Below are positions 34,434 through 43,946 of a stretch of 64,000 nucleotides of DNA, one piece after another; position 1 is the first letter of the stretch, and each line of letters begins with the position of its first letter. The stretch is taken from NCBI RefSeq assembly GCF_001637205.1, contig NZ_LVJH01000025.1, positions 62,001 to 126,000 of the forward strand, read 5' to 3'. This stretch comes from Paenibacillus glacialis. Its GTDB lineage: Bacteria > Bacillota > Bacilli > Paenibacillales > Paenibacillaceae. Both the position numbers and the translations under genes were made by a program. Below the pieces are notes generated by a model, which had not been told where the DNA came from, ran no database searches, and saw only the letters and a program-made list of their open reading frames with translations.

Positions 34434-37025
34434 TTATATATTCTCTTGCTTTAACGCATCAATAATGTTTTCCTTTTTTACTTTCGCGCCGCAATATAAC
34501 ATGGCGGAACCGACTATGACAAATACAGCGACAATGACAGACAGAATGCTCATCCATGGAACGGTGAACCCATAGCTGAACTTGTTCGAAAATGCTCTAT
34601 AGATCAGATACATCACGACGAAACTGGCGGGAAGCCCGAACAGCAGCGACTTGACCCCATAAAAAATACTTTCATAGTTCATCATTTTCGTAAAGCCTTT
34701 TGGCGTCATGCCGACGGATTTCAGCATCGCGAATTCTCGTTTGCGAAGGGATAAGCCCGTCGAGATTGTATTAAAAATATTCGCAATGGAAATCGCCGAA
34801 ATCAATACGATAAATCCATAAGAGAAGACGGACATCAATAGAATTTGTTGTTCTTCGCTTTTTCTGGATTGATAGACATTGTAGACATTCAGGTTGGTCT
34901 CATGCATCTCTTCAATTTCCTGCTGCGTTCGCAGCGGCTCCGTACTTTTCAGATGGAGGAATGTCTGAGCGTTAGCTAAGTCCTCGGCGTCTGCCAGTCG
35001 ATTCATGGCGCGTTCAGATACGATGATATTTAACCCGCCCACGCCAGTCGTATTCATCCCCATGGGAGCTCGATCCGTCAACGCGGCAACGGTCACTTTG
35101 CTTACCTTCTCCTCCACCCCATTTTCTTTATAGATATTGGTTAGCGCGATACTTTGACCGACATTCGCATATATGGCCTTCGTCTGAACATATTTTCCTG
35201 TGGCCATATCTTTGTAATGAATCGTATCCATCACGATCGCGGCGGGATGATCCGGATCCATCAGCCGTTCGTAATCTGCGCCGATCGCTTTGGCATAGAC
35301 TTGCAGACTCGAATCGTTCAATGCATGGATCTTAATATCGTAACGATATTTTCCGTCTTGCAGTAAACTCTTATCCTTCTTAACCTTCTCTTGCAATTCA
35401 TCGGCGATGAACGCTTCATCGACCCAAGCGTTCTTATACAACTCGTGAATCACGTTGTATTCCGTTACGCCATCCAGGGATACAATCGATTGCATCAACC
35501 GGTCGTCTATTCTTTTTCCATTGCCATATGATACTTCAATATCGTAATTGACGCCTTCCCGCGACAATTCCAGGGATTGTTTCATGCCGGCCGTAAAAAA
35601 CGATACCGTTAAAAACAAAACGATGCTGATGACGAGTGAAAATACGATGGCATGATATCTCCGTTTGTTCCTTTTTAAATTTTTCAGCCCGATTTCCGCT
35701 TCGATGCCGAAGAGCTTGCGAATGAACTTCGACGTTTTTACAGCTTTGACCGTAAGCTTTAAGTCGGTTGTTTGGCGAATCGCGTCCATGGCGGATACCT
35801 TGGATGCTCTGATCGCCGGGAGATACGTCGAAATGAAAATCGTCAACATCGAGACAACACAGGCAATCAAGAGCGATAACGGCGTGACGATGAGCATCAG
35901 CTGTTCATTGGTCCATAATGCCCCTTGAATCATGGCGTTCATGAACCAAAAGGTGATCCCAATCCCGGCAAGACCGCATAGGATGCCAATGGGAATGCCG
36001 ATCAAGCCAATGACGACTCCTTCAAAAAGCACTGAATTTCTCTTCTGCCTTTTCGTAGCCCCCACGCTCGCGAGCATCCCTAAATGGCGGGAACGTTCCG
36101 AGACGGATATCGCAAAAGCATTATAGATGAGCGAAACCGAGCCGATCATAATGACCGCCATCAGGATCACCGATAATGAGTACATCATGCTGTACGAGGC
36201 TTTGCTTTTGGACAAGCCGTAATAATGAAGCAAATCGTTATTATATTGGACCGTCTCGATATGGTTCCTCTTAGCCAAATTTTCCGCATGAGCGAACAAG
36301 GACGGATTGACTTTCTGGAAGACCACCGCCGCATTGACTCGATCGTTTGCACCGATGATGTTTTCATCGATATAGCTAATGATCGTATAGCCCGGGGCCC
36401 AAGCTGTTTCCCATACGGGACGCTTGATGAAGCCCACCACCGTATAATCCCTTGTCTTGATATGCTGCAACGTTTCGGTCAATGTACCGTCTTCCCTACG
36501 CAGCGGTTCGGTCTGATCCAGGGGATGATCGACCCCTTGCTCGAATCGTTCGCCGACACGAAGGGTTAGACGATCGCCGATTTCATACTTCACTTTGGCG
36601 TTCGTTGCAACGGCTTCGGACATAACGACTTCCTTGTCCGTTTGCGGAAGACGCCCCTTGCTTAATTCAATTGGAAATTGCGCGAAACCTTGTGCATCAT
36701 ATTCCCTGATTAACAAGTACGGCTTATTGGGATTCTGTCCCCCTTCTAATGGGGCATAGCCAAGATCTCTTGTGATCGCAACGGTTTTGGCTGAATCATC
36801 GTCGTGTATCGCCGCGAGCTGTTCTTTGGTTACATCTTGATATTGGACATGCCACTCCCCTGTATCCGCAATGGCTTGCCTGATCATTAAATCCGAAAAG
36901 GAAAAAACAAGCGTAGCGACAGCGGTCACCATGGCAACCGAAATGATGACGCCGATGATGGTTACGAGCGTTCGTCTTTTGTTTTGCTTCAGATGCCGGA
37001 TGGTTAGTGTATTGACAATGTTCAT
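34434..37025 (-). CDS. FtsX/MacB-family ABC permease
   Basis: The 863-residue permease has an N-terminal helix (KRRTLVTIIGVIISVAMVTA), an extracytoplasmic domain, a first FtsX core (residues 275-410), a duplicated second unit starting FGIEAEIGLKNLKRNKRRYH, another extracytoplasmic domain and a final FtsX core (745-860). Its start overlaps the ATPase stop (ATGA). Such large two-unit permeases pair with LolD-like ATPases in antimicrobial peptide resistance or lipoprotein/peptide export. Confidence 0.92.
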   Translation of the reverse strand: MNIVNTLTIRHLKQNKRRTLVTIIGVIISVAMVTAVATLVFSFSDLMIRQAIADTGEWHVQYQDVTKEQLAAIHDDDSAKTVAITRDLGYAPLEGGQNPNKPYLLIREYDAQGFAQFPIELSKGRLPQTDKEVVMSEAVATNAKVKYEIGDRLTLRVGERFEQGVDHPLDQTEPLRREDGTLTETLQHIKTRDYTVVGFIKRPVWETAWAPGYTIISYIDENIIGANDRVNAAVVFQKVNPSLFAHAENLAKRNHIETVQYNNDLLHYYGLSKSKASYSMMYSLSVILMAVIMIGSVSLIYNAFAISVSERSRHLGMLASVGATKRQKRNSVLFEGVVIGLIGIPIGILCGLAGIGITFWFMNAMIQGALWTNEQLMLIVTPLSLLIACVVSMLTIFISTYLPAIRASKVSAMDAIRQTTDLKLTVKAVKTSKFIRKLFGIEAEIGLKNLKRNKRRYHAIVFSLVISIVLFLTVSFFTAGMKQSLELSREGVNYDIEVSYGNGKRIDDRLMQSIVSLDGVTEYNVIHELYKNAWVDEAFIADELQEKVKKDKSLLQDGKYRYDIKIHALNDSSLQVYAKAIGADYERLMDPDHPAAIVMDTIHYKDMATGKYVQTKAIYANVGQSIALTNIYKENGVEEKVSKVTVAALTDRAPMGMNTTGVGGLNIIVSERAMNRLADAEDLANAQTFLHLKSTEPLRTQQEIEEMHETNLNVYNVYQSRKSEEQQILLMSVFSYGFIVLISAISIANIFNTISTGLSLRKREFAMLKSVGMTPKGFTKMMNYESIFYGVKSLLFGLPASFVVMYLIYRAFSNKFSYGFTVPWMSILSVIVAVFVIVGSAMLYCGAKVKKENIIDALKQENI

Positions 37026-37705
37026 CGTCGGATCACCTCGTCTTTGGCAATCCTCCCGTCCTCAATCGAAATGATCCTGTCGGCTTGCAAGGCGATTCGT
37101 TCGTCATGCGTAATAACGATCAGCGTCTGATGATAGGTTTTATTCAACATTTTTAATAAGTCGACGATCTCGCTGCTATTCTTGCTGTCCAGATTCCCGG
37201 TCGGCTCGTCGGCCAGCATGATCGCAGGATTGCCGATGAGTGCTCTGCCGATCGAGACCCGTTGCTGCTGTCCGCCGGATAACTGATTCGGCAAGTGGTT
37301 TAATCGATGCTGCAAATTCAGCGTATTTACAAGACTATCCAACTGCTTTTGATCTACCTTTTGGTTATCCAGCAAGAGCGGCAGCGTCATATTCTCCTCT
37401 ACCGTCAGGACGGGAATCAGATTGAAGAACTGGTAGATCAAGCCGATTTGCCTGCGCCGAAAGATGGCCAGCTGCGTTTCGTTCAAGGCATACATGTCCG
37501 TATCCTCAACATACACTTTGCCGCCAGTCGGTCGATCCACGCCGCCCAGCATATGGAGAAGCGTCGATTTCCCCGATCCGGATGGGCCGATAATCGCGAC
37601 GAATTCGCCTTTTTGAACCGAGAAAGAAACATCGTCGAGCGCCTTCACTGCCGATTCGCCTTTGCCGTATATTTTAGACAGATGCTCGATTTTTAAAATA
37701 TCCAT
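37022..37705 (-). CDS. LolD/MacB-type ABC transporter ATPase
   Basis: The 227-residue ATPase has Walker A GPSGSGKSTLLHML, Q-loop YQFFNLIPVLT, signature LSGGQQQRVSIGRAL, Walker B IMLADEPTGNLD and VITHDERIA. ATG 37705 is seven bases from AGGAGG; the upstream ATG 37711 abuts that site. It partners with the downstream permease in the resistance operon. Confidence 0.94.
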   Translation of the reverse strand: MDILKIEHLSKIYGKGESAVKALDDVSFSVQKGEFVAIIGPSGSGKSTLLHMLGGVDRPTGGKVYVEDTDMYALNETQLAIFRRRQIGLIYQFFNLIPVLTVEENMTLPLLLDNQKVDQKQLDSLVNTLNLQHRLNHLPNQLSGGQQQRVSIGRALIGNPAIMLADEPTGNLDSKNSSEIVDLLKMLNKTYHQTLIVITHDERIALQADRIISIEDGRIAKDEVIRR

Positions 37706-37912
37706 GGCCATACCTCCTTTCCTTGATGCTCAATTCCATTTATAGACCATCTCTCGAAATCCAACATCCCATAGGGTTTCATTTCCCTCAATGGTTATCG
37801 TAAGCTCATTTGCCTGTGGGAGAAAAATTAAAGACAAATCCGGCTCATGGCGTTGATTCTCTGCAGATACGGACAGGAACTCATGTCCATCGACGGTAAC
37901 CCTGATGCTGCC

Positions 37913-38668
37913 CTAGAAATCCTTCTGATCGGGAATTCCATAATTCAAGGAGAGATATATCTCCTCCCTATTGCCCAACGTATATGTGTACGTTTCTTTT
38001 TTTTTGCCTTCGACGTTATACGCATTATATCTGGGTTCTACGTTTTGACCGCCAATCTTGAGACTGTACCGTTTGGTTCCCGTTGATGGGTTTCCGGTGC
38101 TATCTTTCAGTTCATTTATCGCCACAAAGGGGCCCATTTCTTTGGTGAACGCTTGGTCAACGATCCCGAAGATCCCCCAGACCCCGAGCATAAGGACAAC
38201 AGCAGAAATGCCCGTAGCAGCAATACTTCTCCAGATGTTCTTCGTACGAAAGCCAAGTTTGTACGCCCCGAATCCGATGGCTGCGCCCGATGCGTTCTGT
38301 ATGACGTCGTTCATGTCGAAGCTGCCGAGGAACGTCAGTGCCTGAATGGTCTCCAGCATGAGAATGGACAGGATGAACAACATCATGAATCGAATAAAAT
38401 TGGTCCGATATAACAACGGAATCAATATGCCAAAAGGGATGAAGGCTGCGATGTTCCCAAAACCCACAAAATCCATCAGCGTAGGATGCAGAAGATCCGA
38501 TAGGCTTGGCAGCCTAAAAAAACCGTCCGGTAAAAAAATAAAGGTGTATTCGGTTATGTGCTCTACAGTACCTACTCTGCCGAAAGCGAGAAACATAAAA
38601 TAAAGAATCAAAAGGGTATAGGATATGGTCATGGCAAAAATAATCTTACGCTGTTGCTTCAAATGCAT
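37913..38668 (-). CDS. VanZ-family protein, interrupted by in-frame TAG
   Basis: The 251-residue product has six helices and VanZ motifs FGNIAAFIPFGILIPLL and FDMNDVIQNASGAAIGFGAY. The frame hits TAG at 37913 but then stays open in the same phase for 60 more codons (VTVDGHEFLSVSAENQRHEP, LIFLPQANELTITIEG, GFREMVYKW) until a TGA ending at 37730. That tail is plainly protein-like, so the TAG is a recent nonsense mutation or a readthrough site. ATG 38668 is favoured over 38674 by spacing to GGAGG. Confidence 0.85.
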   Translation of the reverse strand: MHLKQQRKIIFAMTISYTLLILYFMFLAFGRVGTVEHITEYTFIFLPDGFFRLPSLSDLLHPTLMDFVGFGNIAAFIPFGILIPLLYRTNFIRFMMLFILSILMLETIQALTFLGSFDMNDVIQNASGAAIGFGAYKLGFRTKNIWRSIAATGISAVVLMLGVWGIFGIVDQAFTKEMGPFVAINELKDSTGNPSTGTKRYSLKIGGQNVEPRYNAYNVEGKKKETYTYTLGNREEIYLSLNYGIPDQKDF

Positions 38669-38769
38669 TGTCATACCTCCATAGTTCAGCTGATGAATAT
38701 CATTTTATCTGTCTAAAGTGACTTTCAAGTGACAATGGAGGTGACAATTTAGTCACTTACGGAGTGCCG

Positions 38770-39771
38770 CTAAATCACTTGCTTATAAAACTTAATCCGA
38801 AACTGCGTACCCTTCTCGCTGTCGCTTGTCACATCGATCACTCCGTTCTGGCTGGCAATGATGCTGTGAGCCATCGCAAGCCCTATGCCGATGCTCCCTT
38901 CGCCGGCGTTCTTTCCTTTGTAAAAACGCTTAAAAATATAAGGCAAATCTTCTTTCGGAATGCCTTTTCCATTGTCAGCAATGACGATTTCCGTAAATAA
39001 CGCGTTTTCGGAAAATGTGATGGCGATTGTTCCGCCCTCATGCGTGTGCTCTACACCGTTCTTCAATATATTGATGACCGCTTCGGCCGTCCAATTGAAA
39101 TCGCCGACAAAAGAGACGTCGTCTTCGCCCGCGATGGAGACCGTTTGTCCCTTAATGTCCATCGGAATCATAACCGGTTCTAATGCCTTTTGGATCAGTT
39201 TTGTCACGAGTATTCGATTTTTTTTGAATGGGATGGTCTTCGCGTCAATTTTCGATAGCTTGAGTAAGGAAGAAACCAGCCAATCGATGCGATCAAGCTG
39301 GACGCGGATATGATGGGTGAACTCCGATCTTTTGGCCGGAGGCAGGTCAGGGGCGCTTAACAAATCCGCCATCACCGTCATGGAGGTAAGCGGCGTTTTG
39401 AGCTGATGTGAAATATCGGAGATGGCATCCGTCAGTTGAATTTTGTCCCGCTGTAATAGCGACCGGTGCTCCGATAGCATGAGCGTCACTTTGTAAATAT
39501 CATTCTTTAGAATACTAAGCTCGCCTTCTTGATTATCGCGAACGTCGAGGGAATCATCGCCGTTGCTAATTTTCCGCAAATAGACGGACAACTTTTCGAT
39601 TTCGCGGTATCTCCATCTGGTGAAGAACAAACTTGTGCCAATGAGCAGCATGGATAGAATGAACACGAGCGCCGCGGCGACAGTCGAAATGAAAGCAGCG
39701 ACAATGAATGCCGTTAAGCTGATCGAGCCCATCGTGATCAATAACATTCGAATTTCTCGATTACGCAGCAT
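38770..39771 (-). CDS. Sensor histidine kinase of the VanZ/ABC resistance operon
   Basis: The 333-residue kinase has two adjacent N-terminal helices (about 10-50) with almost no external loop, a HAMP-like linker, H-box DAISDISHQLKTPLTSMTVM, N-box INILKNGVEH, G1 DNGKGI and G2 GSIGIGLAMA. It resembles VanS- or BceS-like kinases. It starts directly after the response-regulator stop and precedes the VanZ gene, giving the order regulator-kinase-VanZ-ATPase-permease-VanZ. Confidence 0.92.
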   Translation of the reverse strand: MLRNREIRMLLITMGSISLTAFIVAAFISTVAAALVFILSMLLIGTSLFFTRWRYREIEKLSVYLRKISNGDDSLDVRDNQEGELSILKNDIYKVTLMLSEHRSLLQRDKIQLTDAISDISHQLKTPLTSMTVMADLLSAPDLPPAKRSEFTHHIRVQLDRIDWLVSSLLKLSKIDAKTIPFKKNRILVTKLIQKALEPVMIPMDIKGQTVSIAGEDDVSFVGDFNWTAEAVINILKNGVEHTHEGGTIAITFSENALFTEIVIADNGKGIPKEDLPYIFKRFYKGKNAGEGSIGIGLAMAHSIIASQNGVIDVTSDSEKGTQFRIKFYKQVI

Positions 39772-40455
39772 CTAATCACCGACCTTATAGCCTAAGCCGC
39801 GTACCGTTTTGATCAATGTCGGATGCCCTGGATCATCCTCCAGCTTTTCCCTCAGCCTTTTGATATAGACCGTTAACGTATTGTCGTTCACGAAATCGCC
39901 AGCCACGTCCCAGATTTGCTCTAGAAGCTGATTCCTTGTGAGAACCTGTCCAATGTGGCTACCGAAGATCAGCAATAAGCGATACTCTAAGGCGGTGAGC
40001 GGAATTTCGGCGCCGTTTTTATGCACTTTGCCTTCCAGCGTATGGATTCGGACATTGTCGATGTCTATGGTCGTTTTCGTTTGGGATGGCTTCTGGTATC
40101 TCCGTAACACGGACTTGATTCGGGAGAGCAGCTCACGAACCCGAAAAGGTTTGGTAATGTAATCATCGGCTCCCATGTCGAGCCCCATCACGACATTGAC
40201 CTCATCGTCGATCACCGTTAAGAAGATGACCGGAATGTCTCGCCGCCCCTTCACCATCTTGCACAATTCATAGCCGCTCCCGTCCGGAAGCTGTAAATCG
40301 AACAAGCATAAAGCGAATTGATCGATGTCATCTGCGAGCACTCTTTTGACTGAGGCGACATCATGGCAGAGAACGGTTGGATAACCATCCTGCTGCAACG
40401 AATACTCCAGACCCGATGCGATCGTCTTATCATCCTCGACTAATAAAATTTTCAT
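39772..40455 (-). CDS. OmpR-family response regulator of the VanZ/ABC operon
   Basis: The 227-residue protein has a receiver (KILLVEDDKTIASGLEYSL, acceptor in CLFDLQLPDGSGYEL, DDYITKPFRVREL) and a winged helix (PLTALEYRLLLIFGSHIG, NTLTVYIKRLREKL). AAGGATGA precedes ATG 40455. It heads the resistance operon and most likely drives it when the kinase or transporter detects a cell-wall antibiotic. Confidence 0.93.
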   Translation of the reverse strand: MKILLVEDDKTIASGLEYSLQQDGYPTVLCHDVASVKRVLADDIDQFALCLFDLQLPDGSGYELCKMVKGRRDIPVIFLTVIDDEVNVVMGLDMGADDYITKPFRVRELLSRIKSVLRRYQKPSQTKTTIDIDNVRIHTLEGKVHKNGAEIPLTALEYRLLLIFGSHIGQVLTRNQLLEQIWDVAGDFVNDNTLTVYIKRLREKLEDDPGHPTLIKTVRGLGYKVGD

Positions 40456-40521
40456 ATGCAGATCATCCTTACGATTGGATTAATTTTTATTCTCCATCTT
40501 AGTTTCGACATTATAGCAGCC

Positions 40522-41082
40522 TCACACGTGTTCAATCCCAGACATCAGAAAAGGAATGGCCGACTTGATAAATTCTTCCGGCGGTAATTCCTTACGATTT
40601 CTCCTCCACTCCACAGAAGCGCCATAAACGCCCCAACTTAAAATGACAGCTGTAATTTTTAAAGATTCATCCTCTTTCGTTGTATGTTGTTTGCGCAACA
40701 TTCCATAGAAAATGATTTCAAGTTGCTCCCTAATAATGCGGGCTATGGTCTCATCGTATCCTCTATGACACCGACTGGATAATGCTCTTTGAAAATCCGT
40801 TATGGCCACGAAGATATCAATAATCGATGCTTCATTTAGTTCGCTTTTCTCGAAATCGATGGCGTTCAAATTAATCAATAACACTTCCGATAAAACTTTG
40901 TCGAGCAAGTCATATATATCTTCAAAATGATAATAGAACGTTGCGCGATTAATCTTAGCCTCTGTTGTAATGTCCTTAACAGTAATATCCTTGAATTCTT
41001 TTTTACCTGAAAGTTCAATAAAAGAGTCCATGATTAACTTACGAGTTCGTAAAACTCGGGGATCTCTCTTTGATTGCGTCAT
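40522..41082 (-). CDS. TetR-family regulator
   Basis: The 186-residue protein has a TetR helix-turn-helix (LSGKKEFKDITVKDITTEAK, INRATFYYHFEDIYDL) and a C-terminal domain of the AcrR-like TetR_C type. ATG 41082 follows GGAGGGG by six to seven bases; a longer frame to 41220 crosses the divergent promoter. It is divergent from the SpxH-like gene, with overlapping control regions, and probably represses it. Confidence 0.92.
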   Translation of the reverse strand: MTQSKRDPRVLRTRKLIMDSFIELSGKKEFKDITVKDITTEAKINRATFYYHFEDIYDLLDKVLSEVLLINLNAIDFEKSELNEASIIDIFVAITDFQRALSSRCHRGYDETIARIIREQLEIIFYGMLRKQHTTKEDESLKITAVILSWGVYGASVEWRRNRKELPPEEFIKSAIPFLMSGIEHV

Positions 41083-41218
41083 ATCATGCCCCTCCAACTT
41101 TTTAAACAATTGTATCAAGGTGTTGCATAAACGACAAATGGAATGATCTATTGGTGTTCCGATCGATTGATTATGGCTAGAATGATGGAAAAACAACCAC
41201 TGCAAGGAGGCAACAATC
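41083..41218. promoter_or_regulatory. Divergent control region between TetR and SpxH-like gene
   Basis: 136 bases must contain both promoters and the TetR operator. AAGGAGG lies before ATG 41219. I could not define the operator by eye. Confidence 0.4.
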
Positions 41219-42169
41219 ATGGTAAACGAGGATAAACGAATGGCGAACGATAATCATATGATTTGTGATTTAGAAACAGGTGTATGTGGCGTAGCTGGGG
41301 AGGAAGAAATGGAGATGATCGATTTTAATCAACCCCAAAAATCCATTGAAGTTTATTATGTAACCGATCCAATTTGCTCTCCATGCTGGGCGCTTGAACC
41401 TGTTCTTCGTCGTTTTAAAGAGCAGCATGGGCATTATTTCAACTTTCATACGGTTATGGGTGGATTGCTGGAAAAATGGAGCGATGAGCCTGTCGATCCA
41501 CGTAACGGAATATCAGGACCTGCTGACGTCTTCGGCCACTGGAGAGAGGTTGGAGAATATTCGCGCATGCCGATTGACGGTTCACTGATGCTCGACAATC
41601 CGGTTCAATCCTCCTTCCCGCCTTCTCGTGTATTTAAAGTGATTCAAAAAAATTATAACGATGCATTAGCCTATGATTACTTAAGACGATCACGAGAAGC
41701 TCTGTTCGCATTTAATCGAAATATTGCGGATGAATCCATCATGATAGACATCGTAAATCAGCTTGGACTTGATGGAGAAGCTATTATTCAAGATGCCGAA
41801 CAACAAACCGGCCAACAATTATTGAATGAAGATTTTAGTCTCGCTAGAAGTCTTGGCGTTAGAGGTTTCCCGACGATCATTATGATCAACGAGGAGAATA
41901 AAGGATTGAAAATCGTAGGTAGTCGTCCGTTGGAGTCCTATGTTGAGGGCCTGCAGCAAATGCTAAATACGGAAGAAATACAACCAAAACAACAACCATC
42001 CCTTTCTAACTTGCTTGAAAAAGAAAAGCTATTATTTTCTAAAGAAATTGAAGTTATGTATGATATTGAAAAGTCGGAAATCAACGCTTTTGTTGAAAAA
42101 GAACTTTCACCAAGCAGCTATCAAGTGAAGGAACTTCTAGGGGAGTCCTATTTTACAACCACGAAATAA
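41219..42169 (+). CDS. DsbA-fold, SpxH (YjbH)-like protein
   Basis: The 316-residue protein has a thioredoxin/DsbA fold with the motif YVTDPICSPCWALEPVLRRF, close to the CPECW motif of Bacillus SpxH, the adaptor that hands Spx to ClpXP. The cis-proline loop VRGFPTIIMI is present. It could be a second SpxH paralogue or a stress-induced thiol protein. Expression is probably controlled by the divergent TetR regulator. The long C-terminal extension after residue 240 fits SpxH rather than plain DsbA. Confidence 0.8.
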   Translation: MVNEDKRMANDNHMICDLETGVCGVAGEEEMEMIDFNQPQKSIEVYYVTDPICSPCWALEPVLRRFKEQHGHYFNFHTVMGGLLEKWSDEPVDPRNGISGPADVFGHWREVGEYSRMPIDGSLMLDNPVQSSFPPSRVFKVIQKNYNDALAYDYLRRSREALFAFNRNIADESIMIDIVNQLGLDGEAIIQDAEQQTGQQLLNEDFSLARSLGVRGFPTIIMINEENKGLKIVGSRPLESYVEGLQQMLNTEEIQPKQQPSLSNLLEKEKLLFSKEIEVMYDIEKSEINAFVEKELSPSSYQVKELLGESYFTTTK

Positions 42170-42397
42170 TTATAGAGAAAGTCTTGAAACCTCGATAAGG
42201 GCAACCCCTCCCCGCGGTCCATAATAGGTTTGGGGGATCTCTTAATGGTTCAGCCTAACTTCCATAATGCGGAATCGAAAGGCAAGATGGACAGTCTGAA
42301 TGCCTTCCCTCGAGAAATGAAAAATCTTGCTACACCCTTCTTATTTTTGATGAAATTTCCAAAAACCATTTTTAACAATACCCTTCCACAAATAGTT

Positions 42398-42432
42398 CAA
42401 AAAGGGGCTTTTCCTTTCGACGGAAAAGTCCC
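42398..42432 (-). terminator. Minus-strand hairpin terminator
   Basis: GGGACTTTTCC pairs with GGAAAAGCCCC and is followed by TTTTT on the minus strand. The surrounding region 42170-42528 has no convincing gene. Confidence 0.6.
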
Positions 42433-42528
42433 TAAACTGAATCATAAACTCAAAGTTGCTATTTGACTTTAAGCTTCTTGCACAAGTAACCCAACTTTCT
42501 GCGCCCCGTGAGCGGTCAAGTCCAAAAC

Positions 42529-42579
42529 TTTTCGCCGTTACTTGTGATACGGTTCACCGTAACATCTATAGAGCGAAAT
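42529..42579 (-). repeat. rlmH-3'-end-like att repeat 10
   Basis: TTTTCGCCGTTACTTGTGAT, ACGGTTCACCGTAACATC and arm TATAGAGCGAAAT. Its 29-base right half is identical to that of repeat 12. A further TTTATGATACATTCCC just outside could be a second eroded core. Confidence 0.85.
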
Positions 42580-42599
42580 CATTTATGATACATTCCCTT

Positions 42600-43023
42600 G
42601 TTTACGGAGCAAATTTAATAAATTACTCGATCACCAGTAAAAAGTCTAATAGTACCCATACGATCTCCGTGATCTGATTTCAATGAGGTGTTAGTATTTT
42701 TCACGTTTTTTATTTCATATATTTTGAATGGCTGCATATAATAATATCAACACCTTCAACGCACTTCGATTTAACTTAATTTCATACGTTTTCACCAAAA
42801 GGTATTCAAAACATGGTTAGCTGGCGGATAATTTGGTTAATAAGAAGGGAGTTGGATTGTGAAAGAAGATCACTTTGTCACTCTAATAAACGAAAAGTAA
42901 TGTCAAATTTGTATAATAACGGTCTATTTAAAGATATTTCTTTAAGTTCTACACTACTTGATGTATTATTAATTTAAAGTGTGGGTATACTAATAAAAAA
43001 ATTAATAAAAAGAGGTGTTTAAA
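42600..43023. other. AT-rich intergenic region
   Basis: No gene is evident. It probably contains the promoter of the small gene at 43024, with a possible TATACT -10 near 42985. Confidence 0.3.
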
Positions 43024-43476
43024 TTGAACATCGAAGACATGTTAAATCAGTTAAAGAAAATTTTGCCTGCCGAGAATTTCAAAGTTCAACCTGCTGATGC
43101 ACGTGAAGAATTGCTTCAATTAGAAAGAGAGCATAACATCAATACTTCAAATTTTATTGTAGATAAAACATCAGCCATTACTATACCAGAAGAAGTTCGT
43201 GAAAAATGGATTAATACACTTGATACATTCATTAGCTTCAATGGATCAATGGAAGATTTGAATAAGATTTCTTCATGCGAAAGCTCATTAAATAATAAAC
43301 CTTTCATTAATCAGACTTCAAAGGAAAACTCTACAAAGGAATACGCTGATAAGAAAAGCAAGGAGTCCAGTTGGCTTCCTTGCTTATTTTTATTCATGAA
43401 TAATTTTATTAATTTTCATCCCTTCTTGCGGATGAAACAACAATCTTGTATTTGTACCAAATGCATCAATTGCTAA
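43024..43476 (+). CDS. Small acidic protein of unknown function
   Basis: About 150 codons from TTG 43024, which has AGAGGTG upstream. The first 85 residues are charged and helical (IEDMLNQLKKILPAENFKV, ITIPEEVREKWINTLDTF). The last 50 codons cross a clear terminator and run antisense into the end of the next gene, so the annotated C-terminus is suspect. A TGATAA in another frame at about 43346 suggests the true end lies there after a frameshift. No family recognised. Confidence 0.5.
   Translation: MNIEDMLNQLKKILPAENFKVQPADAREELLQLEREHNINTSNFIVDKTSAITIPEEVREKWINTLDTFISFNGSMEDLNKISSCESSLNNKPFINQTSKENSTKEYADKKSKESSWLPCLFLFMNNFINFHPFLRMKQQSCICTKCINC
43357..43391. terminator. Bidirectional terminator between convergent genes
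   Basis: AGCAAGGA pairs perfectly with TCCTTGCT. TATTTTTAT follows on the plus strand and TTTTCTT on the minus strand. Confidence 0.85.
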
Positions 43477-43941
43477 TATAGAATTCATAACCAAAAGTCG
43501 TTCTCTAGGCATTACAAGACCATTGTCAGTTGCAATTAATAATGTTTGCACGAGACTAGGAAGTCCTGAATTTACCATATTCAAAGTTTGCTCTATAATT
43601 TTATAGGGATTGAAATTATCTCCAGGAATCACAATGCCTTCAAATGGTAATGCACTGGATATTAGAGGGATGTTGTTTTCATTTAATATATTTCTGATTT
43701 TATTTCCATCAGCCGCCTCAGGAACGAATTCACTCAACTCATCATCCTCGTCTAATTTATACATTTTCTCATTAGCAGGAAATGTAACCGCAATTAAATC
43801 TATTTCAATTTCATTCTCTTCTAAATACGATTTCACATCTAAAATAGATTTCTCATTTTTAATAAATATAATTAACTTATTGATTCCATTATCAACACAG
43901 TATTTTACATTATCAATATAAAAAGGCTTTATGTTACTCAT
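43390..43941 (-). CDS. Pyruvate-kinase C-terminal-domain-like protein
   Basis: The 183-residue stand-alone protein resembles the alpha/beta C-terminal domain of pyruvate kinase: a Rossmann-like start (NKLIIFIKNEKSILDVKSYL), then NFNPYKIIEQTLNMVNSGLP, LLIATDNGLVMPRERLLVM and a closing LLFHPQEGMKINKIIHE. No catalytic barrel is present. Similar free-standing domains exist, but their roles are not established. It begins five bases after the stop of the 43947 gene, so the two are co-transcribed. Confidence 0.6.
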   Translation of the reverse strand: MSNIKPFYIDNVKYCVDNGINKLIIFIKNEKSILDVKSYLEENEIEIDLIAVTFPANEKMYKLDEDDELSEFVPEAADGNKIRNILNENNIPLISSALPFEGIVIPGDNFNPYKIIEQTLNMVNSGLPSLVQTLLIATDNGLVMPRERLLVMNSILAIDAFGTNTRLLFHPQEGMKINKIIHE

Positions 43942-43946
43942 AATTT

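Noticed and set aside
42230-42266. CTTAATGGTTCAGCCTAAC as an att repeat
   Set aside because: The central ATGATACGG is missing and no arms are present, so similarity is too weak.
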